Both the position numbers and the translations under genes were made by a program. This document shows positions 6,891-13,851 of a stretch of 22,092 nt of DNA, one piece after another (position 1 is the first letter of the stretch; every line of letters starts with the position of its first letter). Origin of the DNA: a virus; the IMG/VR virus record IMGVR_UViG_3300025079_001188, positions 1 through 22,092 of that record; one strand, 5' to 3'. Below the pieces are notes generated by a model. The model did not search any database. It saw only the letters and a program-made list of their open reading frames with translations, and was not told the DNA's origin.

Positions 6891-7612
6891 TGAACAGTAT
6901 ATGTATAATTAAGCAACCTGCTGGTCTAGGTGACATCTTATTCTGTCTTAAGATAGCGGTTAAGGTATTAGAACAGAAAAAAGCAGAAAAGGTAATATGG
7001 CCTGTATCTGATGTATATTCGTACATAGGAGAGTATATAGATATAAAAGGTCTAGAATTTGTAAATGAAAACGATGAATTTGAAGGTAAAGATCTTTATT
7101 TATCTGATCAAAAATCTGTGACATATGATAACGATAATATGATGATAAATCTACAGCGCGCCGATGAAGTAATAAAAGGTGTTGGTGTTATGTATTGTAA
7201 GTATAATATGATTAATCTAAAATACCAAAACTGGATAGATTATGTAGATATAAAACGAAATTATCAAAGAGAGCAGAAATTAGAATCCGTATTAAATTTA
7301 ACTAAAGATAGTTCTGATTATCATCTAGTAAATAGAGTTTTTGCGACATATCCTAACTTACTACAAGCTGAATCTGTTCCAACATTTAAAGAAAAGTTTA
7401 ATACTATCGAAGTAAAAAATATGAATTTTGATAGAATATTTGATTGGTTAGGAGTTATAGAACGTTCTAAAAGTTTTCATACAGTTGAAACTGCATTCTG
7501 CTATTTAGCAGCCTTATGTAATAAAGAAGAAGTTGTTGTTTATAACCGGAATTGTAAGACAGACTTTAGTTACGTTAAACAAATTTATCCAAGTAATTGG
7601 CAATATATATGA
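6890..7612 (+). CDS. Possible GT-B (GT9-like) glycosyltransferase
   Basis: The 240-residue product begins IIKQPAGLGDILFCLKIA, resembling the N-terminal glycine loop of ADP-heptose-type (GT9) transferases. Late in the protein, RSKSFHTVETAFCYLAALC resembles the GT-B segment where a conserved Ser/Thr-Glu contacts the donor. The middle is divergent and the protein is shorter than a full GT9 enzyme (about 320-350 residues), so the call is tentative. It overlaps its upstream neighbour by one base (TAATG) and its downstream neighbour by four (ATGA), so it belongs to the same translationally coupled operon. Confidence 0.45.
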   Translation: MNSICIIKQPAGLGDILFCLKIAVKVLEQKKAEKVIWPVSDVYSYIGEYIDIKGLEFVNENDEFEGKDLYLSDQKSVTYDNDNMMINLQRADEVIKGVGVMYCKYNMINLKYQNWIDYVDIKRNYQREQKLESVLNLTKDSSDYHLVNRVFATYPNLLQAESVPTFKEKFNTIEVKNMNFDRIFDWLGVIERSKSFHTVETAFCYLAALCNKEEVVVYNRNCKTDFSYVKQIYPSNWQYI

Positions 7613-8208
7613 AAATAATTGATTATAATAATAGTAAGCTATGGGATGTTTGTTGCGAGCGTCATAAAGCTAAGTGCAAACTTGCTCCAAATTGGTTTAT
7701 AGGTCTTCTTTTTGAGCTATCAGAAAAACGTGATTTATCTTATCTTAAGATTGCTATTGAAACGGGAACTTATAGAGGTGAAACTACTAAATTGTTAAGT
7801 GATTCGTTTGATAAAGTCTATAGTATTGAAAAATATTACAATAATAATTGGTACGGGGATAAAAGTCTTTTAGATTTGTATGAAGTAATACAATCTGAAA
7901 ACCCTAATATTAGTATTAAGTTAGGAGATTCGGTAGATCATTTAAGAGATATACTAAATAAGTATCCTTCAGAACCTATTATGTTTCTTTTAGATGCACA
8001 TAACGGCCCTGATGGTCCTATAAAAAAAGAATTAGAAATAATAAGAGATAATAGTAATAGTGAAAAGCATGTTATTATTATAGATGATTGGGGAGACTTT
8101 GTATCTATACACGCGGAATTAAAATCTATTATAATGGAAATAAATCCTAGCTATAAGATAAGCGAAACAGATTATGGTAGAGCAGGTATTACTATAATAC
8201 ATGAATAG
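7609..8208 (+). CDS. Class I SAM-dependent methyltransferase-like protein
   Basis: The 199-residue protein has IAIETGTYRGETTKLL (about 49-64), a glycine-loop SAM-binding motif I, then VYSIEKY as the acidic motif II strand, FLLDAHNGPDGP as the motif IV-like strand and IIIDDWGDF. This is the order of O-methyltransferases found in sugar clusters. ATG 7609 overlaps the upstream stop as ATGA; an in-frame TTG 12 bases earlier is less likely. It is a distant paralogue of the protein at 8633, sharing ETGT, LLDAH/WLDAH and IIDD at equivalent places. It may methylate a glycan, but catalysis is inferred only from the fold. Confidence 0.65.
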   Translation: MKIIDYNNSKLWDVCCERHKAKCKLAPNWFIGLLFELSEKRDLSYLKIAIETGTYRGETTKLLSDSFDKVYSIEKYYNNNWYGDKSLLDLYEVIQSENPNISIKLGDSVDHLRDILNKYPSEPIMFLLDAHNGPDGPIKKELEIIRDNSNSEKHVIIIDDWGDFVSIHAELKSIIMEINPSYKISETDYGRAGITIIHE

Positions 8209-8242
8209 ATAGAAAAATCAAAAAAGTAGAATATATATAATT

Positions 8243-8617
8243 ATGAATATTGAGGTTTCGGTAGGTGAGGTGTTAGATAAAATTTCTATATTAGAAATTA
8301 AGAGAAAAAAGATTAAAGATACTACTAAACTTAAAAATATTAATAAAGAGTTTATTGCTCTTTCAGAATCGTTTCCTAATTTTAAAGATCAGGAGGATTA
8401 TAATAATCTTTTAGAAATTAATAATACGCTTTGGGATATAGAAGATAAATTAAGAATAAAAGAAAGTAAACAAAGCTTTGATACGGAGTTTATTAGACTA
8501 GCAAGAGATGTTTACTTTACTAATGATATAAGATCAGAAATTAAAAAAGGAATTAATATAAAGCTTGGTTCTAATTTAGTGGAAGAAAAATCTTATGTGG
8601 AGTACAATAAAATATAA
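8243..8617 (+). CDS. DUF6165-type protein
   Basis: The 124-residue protein opens with VSVGEVLDKISILEIKRKKI, the signature start of the DUF6165 family, which occurs in bacterial and phage polysaccharide clusters; its activity is not known to me. The rest is helical with many Lys and Glu (LLEINNTLWDIEDKLRIKES). It lies between two methyltransferase-like genes. There is no Shine-Dalgarno: the 34 bases upstream are A-rich and contain TATATAATT right before the ATG. No transmembrane segment or catalytic motif is visible; it may be an accessory or scaffold protein for the glycan enzymes. Confidence 0.7.
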   Translation: MNIEVSVGEVLDKISILEIKRKKIKDTTKLKNINKEFIALSESFPNFKDQEDYNNLLEINNTLWDIEDKLRIKESKQSFDTEFIRLARDVYFTNDIRSEIKKGINIKLGSNLVEEKSYVEYNKI

Positions 8618-8632
8618 GAGTAAATTAATAAT

Positions 8633-9250
8633 ATGGGTGATATAAAAATATATGATATAGGTCAAATAATTGATAGATGTAAGTCACGGTTCTTTATTGA
8701 AACTGGCACTTTATTAGGTGATACAGTACAACATGTACAGCAATATAACTTTGAAAAAATTATTTCTTTTGAGATAATAGAAGAGCTAGCAGATAAAGCC
8801 AATACCCGATTTATAGAAGATAACCGCGTAGAGATTATTTTAGGTGATTCATCTAAAGTATTACCAAAAAGTTTAAACAAATTAGATGGTAATGCTATTT
8901 TTTGGTTAGATGCTCATTTTCCTGGCGCAGATATAGGAATTAATAATTATACGGATGATATAGAAACTGATACCAACTTACCGCTAGAGAAAGAAATTAG
9001 AGCAATCGCAGAACGTATAGGTAAATATAATGATGTATTGATTATTGATGATCTTTGGATTTACGAAGATGGTGATTGGGAGTGGGGCACGTTCGATAAT
9101 CATATGTCTAAGCATGGTCATGCTGTAAAACGGTCTGATCTTTGTGGTGGTGATACGAGCTTTATAAGAGATCTCTTTAGTGAAACTCATAATATAAAAG
9201 TAATAAACCGATATCAAGGTAGTTTGGTATTAATACCTAAAGATACTTGA
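8633..9250 (+). CDS. Class I SAM-dependent methyltransferase-like protein (paralogue of 7609)
   Basis: The 205-residue product has FFIETGTLLGDTVQHV (about 20-35) as SAM motif I, IISFEIIEEL as motif II, a VEIILGDSS strand, IFWLDAHFPGAD as the motif IV-like strand and VLIIDDLWIY. These line up with the 7609 protein, so the pair probably arose by duplication or joint acquisition of the same family. An insertion after WLDAH (GINNYTDDIETDTNLPLEKE) and a long WIYEDGDWEWGTF segment distinguish it and could form an acceptor site. Sugar O-methylation is a reasonable inference; the acceptor is unknown. Confidence 0.63.
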   Translation: MGDIKIYDIGQIIDRCKSRFFIETGTLLGDTVQHVQQYNFEKIISFEIIEELADKANTRFIEDNRVEIILGDSSKVLPKSLNKLDGNAIFWLDAHFPGADIGINNYTDDIETDTNLPLEKEIRAIAERIGKYNDVLIIDDLWIYEDGDWEWGTFDNHMSKHGHAVKRSDLCGGDTSFIRDLFSETHNIKVINRYQGSLVLIPKDT

Positions 9251-9281
9251 TAAATAAGCAATTTACATTATCATATAATAT

Positions 9282-10304
9282 ATGAAAAAAGCTTTAGTAT
9301 TAGGAGCCGGCGGCTTTATAGGCAATCACCTAGTTAACAGGTTAAAAGATGAAGGCTTTTGGGTGAGAGGTGTTGATTTAAAGTACCCCGAATACCAAGA
9401 AGCATCTAACGCAGATGAATTTATTAAAGGAGATTTAAAAGAAACAGGGCTGGTAAGTAGAGTCTTTTTCGCGCCAGATCAGAGTAAGATTACTAATCCA
9501 GGATTTGATGAAGTTTATCAACTTGCTGCAGATATGGGTGGTGCAGGTTATATATTTACAGGTGAGAATGATGCTAATGTAATGCATAACTCTGCAATGG
9601 TAAATCTTAATGCTGCAGCAGCCGCGGTTAAGTTTACAGTAAAGAGGCTATTCTATTCATCTAGCGCTTGTATGTATCCTGAGCATAATCAACTTGATCC
9701 TGATAACCCAAACTGTGAAGAATCTTCTGCTTACCCAGCTCATCCGGATAGTGAATATGGTTGGGAAAAACTATTTAGTGAACGGTTATATCTTGCGTTT
9801 AAAAGAAATCATAACCTAGATGTTAGAGTTGCTCGCTTTCATAACATTTTCGGACCGTTAGGTACCTGGGATGGTGGTAAAGAGAAAGCTCCTGCTGCTA
9901 TGTGTAGAAAAGCAGCAGAACTTAAACCTAATGAAACTCTTGAAGTATGGGGAGATGGATTACAGACACGATCATTTCTATATATAGATGAATGTGTAGA
10001 AGCTGTTTTAAGATTTATGCGCCAAGATGAGTTTGACGGTCCAGTTAATATAGGATCCGAAGAGATGGTTACAATTAACGAATTAGCAGAGCTAGCTATT
10101 AAAGCTGCAGGTAAAAATAACAGTATTTATAATATAGCAGGTGATGACTTTGTTGCAAAATATGGCTTTAAGTGTCCTGTCGGTGTAAGAGGCCGTAACT
10201 CAGATAATACACTTTATAAAGAAAAAATGAACTGGGAGCCTAGTCAATCATTAAAAGATGGTATTACCGAGACATACAAGTGGATATACTCACAAATTGT
10301 TTAA
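9282..10304 (+). CDS. NAD-dependent epimerase, GDP-mannose 3,5-epimerase-like
   Basis: The 340-residue protein is an extended SDR. It has the NAD motif GAGGFIG (8-14), AADMGGAG (82-89), SSSACMYPE (126-134) with Cys130, and Tyr159-X3-Lys163 in YGWEK. AADMGG and a catalytic Cys within SSAC-YP are hallmarks of GDP-mannose 3,5-epimerase, which makes GDP-L-galactose or GDP-L-gulose from GDP-mannose. Length and C-terminal motifs (DGLQTRSFLYIDECVEA, NIGSEEMVTINELA) fit. ATG 9282 is preceded by TATAAT two bases upstream, so an internal promoter is possible; TTGATA at 9247 is too far away to be its -35. It probably supplies a nucleotide sugar to the GT10 enzyme of this operon. Other GDP-sugar epimerases are the main alternative. 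Confidence 0.82.
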   Translation: MKKALVLGAGGFIGNHLVNRLKDEGFWVRGVDLKYPEYQEASNADEFIKGDLKETGLVSRVFFAPDQSKITNPGFDEVYQLAADMGGAGYIFTGENDANVMHNSAMVNLNAAAAAVKFTVKRLFYSSSACMYPEHNQLDPDNPNCEESSAYPAHPDSEYGWEKLFSERLYLAFKRNHNLDVRVARFHNIFGPLGTWDGGKEKAPAAMCRKAAELKPNETLEVWGDGLQTRSFLYIDECVEAVLRFMRQDEFDGPVNIGSEEMVTINELAELAIKAAGKNNSIYNIAGDDFVAKYGFKCPVGVRGRNSDNTLYKEKMNWEPSQSLKDGITETYKWIYSQIV

Positions 10305-10316
10305 ATAATATATAAA

Positions 10317-11075
10317 ATGAAGGATACCGACATAGTAATTCAAGGAGGGTTGTGGCCGGAAACTATAACTTTTGCAGAACAATATCTTAAGTTAGAATTT
10401 GTTAAAAATGTTTTTATATCCACATGGGTTAATGAGAAAGAAAAGATTAAAGGTTATGAGGGTAAAATAAAATTTATTTTTTCAGAGTTACCGGAAGAAG
10501 ATGGGGGCGGTAATGTCAATTTGCAGATTATATCCTCTTATAATGGAGTAAAAGGTTGTGAGTCAGAAAATATAATAAAAATGAGATCTGATCAAACTAT
10601 ACTAGATGAAGAGATGTATAAAATGAATCTTTTTTATAGAGAGAATTTAAAGGGTAAAGAAGTATTTGTTCTAGGATTGATGGGATTAGAGCTACCAAGT
10701 CACCCATACCATCCTCAAGATCATGTTTTTTGGGGTAAAAAAGAGAATGTATTAGAAGTCTTCAACATACCTTTATCTAATTGGGAAAGTTATAGGACTA
10801 ATGTTAACTTTGCTACTAATATGAGATCACCAATGTATATCGGAGCACATGCATATTCAAAAATTAGCAAAGAAGCTTTAATACATTTAAATAACGCGAA
10901 TGAATATTTACTTGACAATGCTCCTAAAAGAGATAAAGCTTTTGAAGAGTATAAAAAAATAAAAGAATTATGCTTTAAATCTTTTCCAAGAATTAATATG
11001 ATTTGGCATAAGTACGGTAACAAAAATTACCCCTACTCTTTTTATCACGAACAAGGAGAACGATATAATGACTAA
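10317..11075 (+). CDS. WavE-like LPS/polysaccharide biosynthesis protein
   Basis: The 252-residue protein starts TDIVIQGGLWPETI, then has VFISTWVNE (32-40), GGGNVNLQIISSYNGVKG (63-80) and IIKMRSDQTI (86-95). This series (IQG, STW, N-Q-SS, K-RSD) matches the WavE family from Vibrio LPS core clusters, which looks like a GT-A glycosyltransferase with RSD in the DXD position. Its C-terminal HKYGNKNYPYSF is also typical. A TTAAATA box lies 9 bases upstream of the ATG. It overlaps the following gene by 8 bases. The likely role is adding a sugar to a surface glycan. Confidence 0.68.
   Translation: MKDTDIVIQGGLWPETITFAEQYLKLEFVKNVFISTWVNEKEKIKGYEGKIKFIFSELPEEDGGGNVNLQIISSYNGVKGCESENIIKMRSDQTILDEEMYKMNLFYRENLKGKEVFVLGLMGLELPSHPYHPQDHVFWGKKENVLEVFNIPLSNWESYRTNVNFATNMRSPMYIGAHAYSKISKEALIHLNNANEYLLDNAPKRDKAFEEYKKIKELCFKSFPRINMIWHKYGNKNYPYSFYHEQGERYND
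11053..11058 (+). promoter_or_regulatory. Shine-Dalgarno site AAGGAG
   Basis: AAGGAG ends 9 bases before ATG 11068. It is one of the few clear Shine-Dalgarno sites in the window, and it fixes the start of the nucleotidyltransferase inside the WavE-like coding region. Confidence 0.6.
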
Positions 11076-11790
11076 TAAAAAAAAGAAAGTTTTAATACCG
11101 ATGGCTGGTCTAGGTAGTAGATTTCAGAAAGCTGGATATACTAAACCTAAACCGTTTATAGATGTAAACGGCGAAAAGATGATAAATCTAGTACTAAATG
11201 ATGTTATATCTAAGGACTGTGATGAAGCAATTTTAGTATCATTAACAGAAAATAATGCTAAATCTGAAGTTCAGGATTTAAATATAAACAATAAAAGTAC
11301 AACTATTAAGATAATTGATTTAGATAAATTAACAGAAGGTTCATTACAGACAATTCTAGCAGCGGAAGACTATATTAAAAATTGCTCTTTAATTTTATCA
11401 AACTGTGATCAAAAAATTAATTTTGATGTAGATGATTTTTTAAATTCCTGTGATGAGGTTGACGGGGGCCTAATTACCTTTACTTCTCAAAATACTCATC
11501 ACTCGTATGTACAGACAGAAGATAATATAATTACTAATATTATAGAAAAAGAGGTTATCTCTAATCAGGCTGTAGCTGGTGTCTACTATATAAAAGATGC
11601 AAATGAATTTATTAAAGCTGCAAAGAGTGTTATAAAATTTAACAAGAAAGAAAAGGGTGAATTTTACGTTTCTTCAGCACTACAATTGTTAATCTATAAA
11701 GGGTTAAAGTTAATCTCCTATAATGCTGAATCTATTATGCTCGGCACTCCGGAGGAATTAAATGCATATTTAAAAGAAAATAATGAATAA
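11068..11790 (+). CDS. Sugar-1-phosphate nucleotidyltransferase-like protein
   Basis: The 240-residue enzyme begins VLIPMAGLGSRFQKAGYTKPKPFIDVNG, in which GLGSRF and the Lys-Pro-Lys-Pro-Phe step form the NTP-binding loop of nucleotidyltransferases; LILSNCDQKINFD supplies the metal-binding Asp. It is shorter than full two-domain pyrophosphorylases and lacks a left-handed beta-helix tail, as in the compact synthases of capsule clusters. It would activate a sugar phosphate with NTP for the transferases here. The start has a good Shine-Dalgarno. It overlaps both neighbours by 8 bases. Substrate specificity cannot be read; one possibility is GDP-mannose for the epimerase at 9282. Confidence 0.8.
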   Translation: MTNKKKKVLIPMAGLGSRFQKAGYTKPKPFIDVNGEKMINLVLNDVISKDCDEAILVSLTENNAKSEVQDLNINNKSTTIKIIDLDKLTEGSLQTILAAEDYIKNCSLILSNCDQKINFDVDDFLNSCDEVDGGLITFTSQNTHHSYVQTEDNIITNIIEKEVISNQAVAGVYYIKDANEFIKAAKSVIKFNKKEKGEFYVSSALQLLIYKGLKLISYNAESIMLGTPEELNAYLKENNE

Positions 11791-12433
11791 TATATTAATA
11801 GTGGGTGGTGGTGATATAGCTGATAATGGTATAATTCCTTTATTAGGAGGAGTTAGTATTACTAAACAACATTGCGATATTCGTGATTATGAGTCTATCG
11901 AGAAAGAGATTATAAAGTATAAACCAGAGACGGTAATTTGTACAGCAGGTGTTTCACATGTATCTGATATTAAAAATTTATCACGTGATCATATAAAAGA
12001 CGAAATAGATATTAATTTATTAGGTAGTTTTTATGTGGCACAAGCTTGCGCATTACATGGCGTTAAAAATATGATATTCTTTGCATCTGTTGCAGGTTTA
12101 TATGGAAAGCCATCACATTCCGGTTATAGTGCATCTAAGGCTGGTGTAATTTCTCTTGTACAGTCATTAGGTATGGAGGGTTATAATGCATATGCAATCT
12201 CAGCTGGACGTGTACATACTAAAATGAGAGAACGAGATTTTCCAAATGAAGATACACGTACGAGATTATTACCAGAGAGTGTCGGTAAAGTAATTAAAGA
12301 AATTTTAGATAACAAACACACACCTGGTAGTAACGTGATTATAAGAAAGCGTGGATATAGAATTCTACGGAGAGTTGATAAAGGTTCCGGTTGGGCAGAA
12401 TATTTAAAAGTTGGCCAACCGCCAGTTTGCTAA
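11783..12433 (+). CDS. Short-chain dehydrogenase/reductase (SDR)
   Basis: The 216-residue protein has CTAGVSH (53-59) matching the NNAG motif, Asn78 in DINLLGSF, Ser102, and Tyr115-X3-Lys119 in GYSASKAG, a complete classical SDR catalytic set. The cofactor loop is unusual: VGGGDIADNGI replaces TGxxxGxG, so the N-terminal Rossmann strand-loop-helix is shortened and cofactor binding may differ. A GRVHTKM segment corresponds to the usual PG-hxT. It overlaps the upstream gene by 8 bases and the downstream ATG by one. It probably reduces or oxidises a sugar intermediate in the cassette. Confidence 0.8.
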   Translation: MNNILIVGGGDIADNGIIPLLGGVSITKQHCDIRDYESIEKEIIKYKPETVICTAGVSHVSDIKNLSRDHIKDEIDINLLGSFYVAQACALHGVKNMIFFASVAGLYGKPSHSGYSASKAGVISLVQSLGMEGYNAYAISAGRVHTKMRERDFPNEDTRTRLLPESVGKVIKEILDNKHTPGSNVIIRKRGYRILRRVDKGSGWAEYLKVGQPPVC

Positions 12434-12849
12434 TGAAAGTAATCTCTCATAGAGGTAATTTAAACGGAGCATCAACTTTAGAAAATAACCCTAACCAAAT
12501 CTCTAAAGTTTTAAGGTTAGGTTTTGATTGTGAGATTGATCTCTGGATTAAAGAAAATAAATATTTTTTAGGTCATGATACTCCAACTTTTGAAATTGAT
12601 AAGTCTTTTTTAAAGCAACCTGGGTTATGGATACATTGTAAGAATCTAGAATCGTTAGAAAAGATATCACCTAAATTAAATTATTTTTGGCATCAATCTG
12701 ACGACTTTGTGTTAACATCAAAAGGTTATATATGGACATTTCCAAATAAACCGGTAGTTAAAAAATCAGTAATTGTTGATAAAGATATTAATTGGCGATC
12801 TAAAAATTACGATTGCTTTGCAGTATGTGCAGATTATATCTTAACTTAA
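12433..12849 (+). CDS. Compact glycerophosphodiester phosphodiesterase-like protein
   Basis: The product, 138 residues from ATG 12433 (one-base overlap, TAATG), shows the GDPD catalytic pattern: His6-Arg7-Gly8, Glu17-Asn18, Glu34-X-Asp36 in CEIDLW, His48-Asp49 in LGHD, and WIHCKN with Lys70. GDPD enzymes are about 250-residue TIM barrels; this one is about half that size, ending after KDINWRSKNYDCFAVCADYIL. Short GDPD-like proteins with the same motifs occur in glycan clusters. It may cleave or form a glycerophospho-substituent, or bind a phosphosugar. It is the last gene of the cassette, with a new sigma70-like promoter just beyond. Confidence 0.7.
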   Translation: MKVISHRGNLNGASTLENNPNQISKVLRLGFDCEIDLWIKENKYFLGHDTPTFEIDKSFLKQPGLWIHCKNLESLEKISPKLNYFWHQSDDFVLTSKGYIWTFPNKPVVKKSVIVDKDINWRSKNYDCFAVCADYILT

Positions 12850-12857
12850 CATTAGAG

Positions 12858-12885
12858 TTGATAAGTGCTCAATCGAAACTATAAT
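12858..12885 (+). promoter_or_regulatory. Sigma70-like promoter after the glycan cassette
   Basis: TTGATA (12858-12863), a 16-base spacer and TATAAT (12880-12885) occupy the 41-base gap. The -10 box ends 5 bases before ATG 12891. It likely starts an early replication/chaperone unit. Confidence 0.62.
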
Positions 12886-12890
12886 TAGGT

Positions 12891-13472
12891 ATGATTATTG
12901 ATCAGCAAGTATATGACGGTGATTTTATTCATAAGCGTTTTGCATATGAACAATTTCGTAAAGAAGTATCTCCTTTCGGTAATATTGTAGCGTTTCGCGC
13001 GCCTATGTATGTTAAAGAAAATCTTATTGATCTGGAAGATACATTAACTAACGATTATATTCATTCAGCAGACTCTATTAATTTCTGTTGGGAGATTCCC
13101 AACTTATGCCCCTTTGGAGCTGTATCGTTTCAACGGCTATTTAATACATCTATTGCGCAAGTATTGGCAGGTATTATTGAAAGAGATATTATAGTTGATG
13201 GTGATGATCTTATGGTTAATGCTAAGTTTATCGGATCTGATAAGAAGGTTCATGAGCAAGGTAAAGTAAGTGTATCGATTACATATAGTAAAGATAGCGT
13301 TGCTCTTGGTCATACAGGTATTAATATTAAGGCTGGTGATAAAGCTCCCGGATTTGCTTACTCATCTGAATTAACTGATCATGAAGTGCAAACGTTTATG
13401 ACTAAAGTTATTGATCTATTTAACCATGAAGTTAAAGATCAGTGGATTGCTACAACAAAGATTATTACTTAA
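12891..13472 (+). CDS. Conserved phage protein of unknown function, 193 aa
   Basis: The protein begins MIIDQQVYDGDFIHKRFAYEQ and contains IVAFRAPMYVKENLIDLED, FCWEIPNLCPFGAVSFQRLF, IIVDGDDLMVNAKFIG and LGHTGINIKAGDKAPGFAYS. I recall the overall pattern from T4-like marine phages, possibly the DUF366 group, but cannot confirm that here. The dense invariant-looking Asp, His, Gly and Trp residues suggest an enzyme rather than a structural protein. It is driven by the promoter at 12858-12885 and overlaps the clamp-loader-like gene by one base, so it is likely an early replication-period protein. Confidence 0.6.
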   Translation: MIIDQQVYDGDFIHKRFAYEQFRKEVSPFGNIVAFRAPMYVKENLIDLEDTLTNDYIHSADSINFCWEIPNLCPFGAVSFQRLFNTSIAQVLAGIIERDIIVDGDDLMVNAKFIGSDKKVHEQGKVSVSITYSKDSVALGHTGINIKAGDKAPGFAYSSELTDHEVQTFMTKVIDLFNHEVKDQWIATTKIIT

Positions 13473-13825
13473 TGAACTTCTTTCAATTACAAAATAAGTT
13501 ATTTTATTCTAAAAAGGATAACGCTGGTGAGTTAGATCTCGAAGGTGAGCAATCCTTTGTACCTTTTCTCTTTAATAGATGGCTCTCATTTTATAGTAAA
13601 GATACCCCGCAGTTTGTCAATGAAACATTAAACAAATTTGGTGCTTTATTTGATGATAAGCAGCGTCAATACAGATTGTATTATAACTTGATACCACGTT
13701 TAAAATTTAAACGGATCAATTATATTAAAAAGATTAAGAAAGAGAAAGAAGATGAGAGTGATTTGTATATAATTGCTAAGAATAAAAATATATCTGTACG
13801 AGAACTTAAACAGTATCTTGATTAA
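13472..13825 (+). CDS. Putative clamp-loader small subunit (gp62-like)
   Basis: The 117-residue protein from ATG 13472 has FVPFLFNRWLSFYSKD (29-44), FVNETLNKF and YNLIPRLKFKRINYIKK, then KNISVRELKQYL at the end. The series of N-R-LSF-, NE-N and an Arg/Lys-rich helix resembles the compact gp62-type clamp loader subunits of T4-like marine phages, which are much shorter than T4 gp62 (187 residues). With gp44, such a protein loads the gp45 clamp, which also activates late transcription in T4. The start shares one base with the upstream stop. No gp44 or gp45 is in the window, so this rests on motif memory alone. Confidence 0.5.
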   Translation: MNFFQLQNKLFYSKKDNAGELDLEGEQSFVPFLFNRWLSFYSKDTPQFVNETLNKFGALFDDKQRQYRLYYNLIPRLKFKRINYIKKIKKEKEDESDLYIIAKNKNISVRELKQYLD

Positions 13826-13845
13826 ATCAAAACTAGACCTATATA
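13818..13845 (+). promoter_or_regulatory. Sigma70-like promoter for the GroES-like gene
   Basis: TTGATT (13818-13823), a 16-base spacer and TATATA (13840-13845) precede ATG 13852 by 6 bases. TATATT two bases further on (18-base spacer) is an alternative -10. The -35 overlaps the stop of the gp62-like gene. Confidence 0.5.
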
Positions 13846-13851
13846 TTTTAT

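Noticed and set aside
8662-9217. Two antisense open frames inside the second methyltransferase-like gene
   Set aside because: Composition (Ser/Ile-rich, no motifs) is that of antisense translation; the plus strand has clear motif order.
9247-9279. TTGATA ... TATAAT before the epimerase as a sigma70 promoter
   Set aside because: The spacer is 21 bases, too long for a usual promoter; only the TATAAT adjacent to the ATG is noted.
10790-11023. Antisense open frame inside the WavE-like gene
   Set aside because: No promoter or motif; lies opposite a coherent coding frame.
12391-12432. TTG start for the GDPD-like gene inside the SDR gene
   Set aside because: The HRG motif of GDPD proteins lies close to the N-terminus, which fits ATG 12433 with the TAATG overlap.
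13442-13471. GTG start for the gp62-like gene ten codons upstream
   Set aside because: It would overlap the preceding gene by 31 bases; ATG 13472 gives the one-base stop/start overlap seen repeatedly here and the family-like N-terminus.
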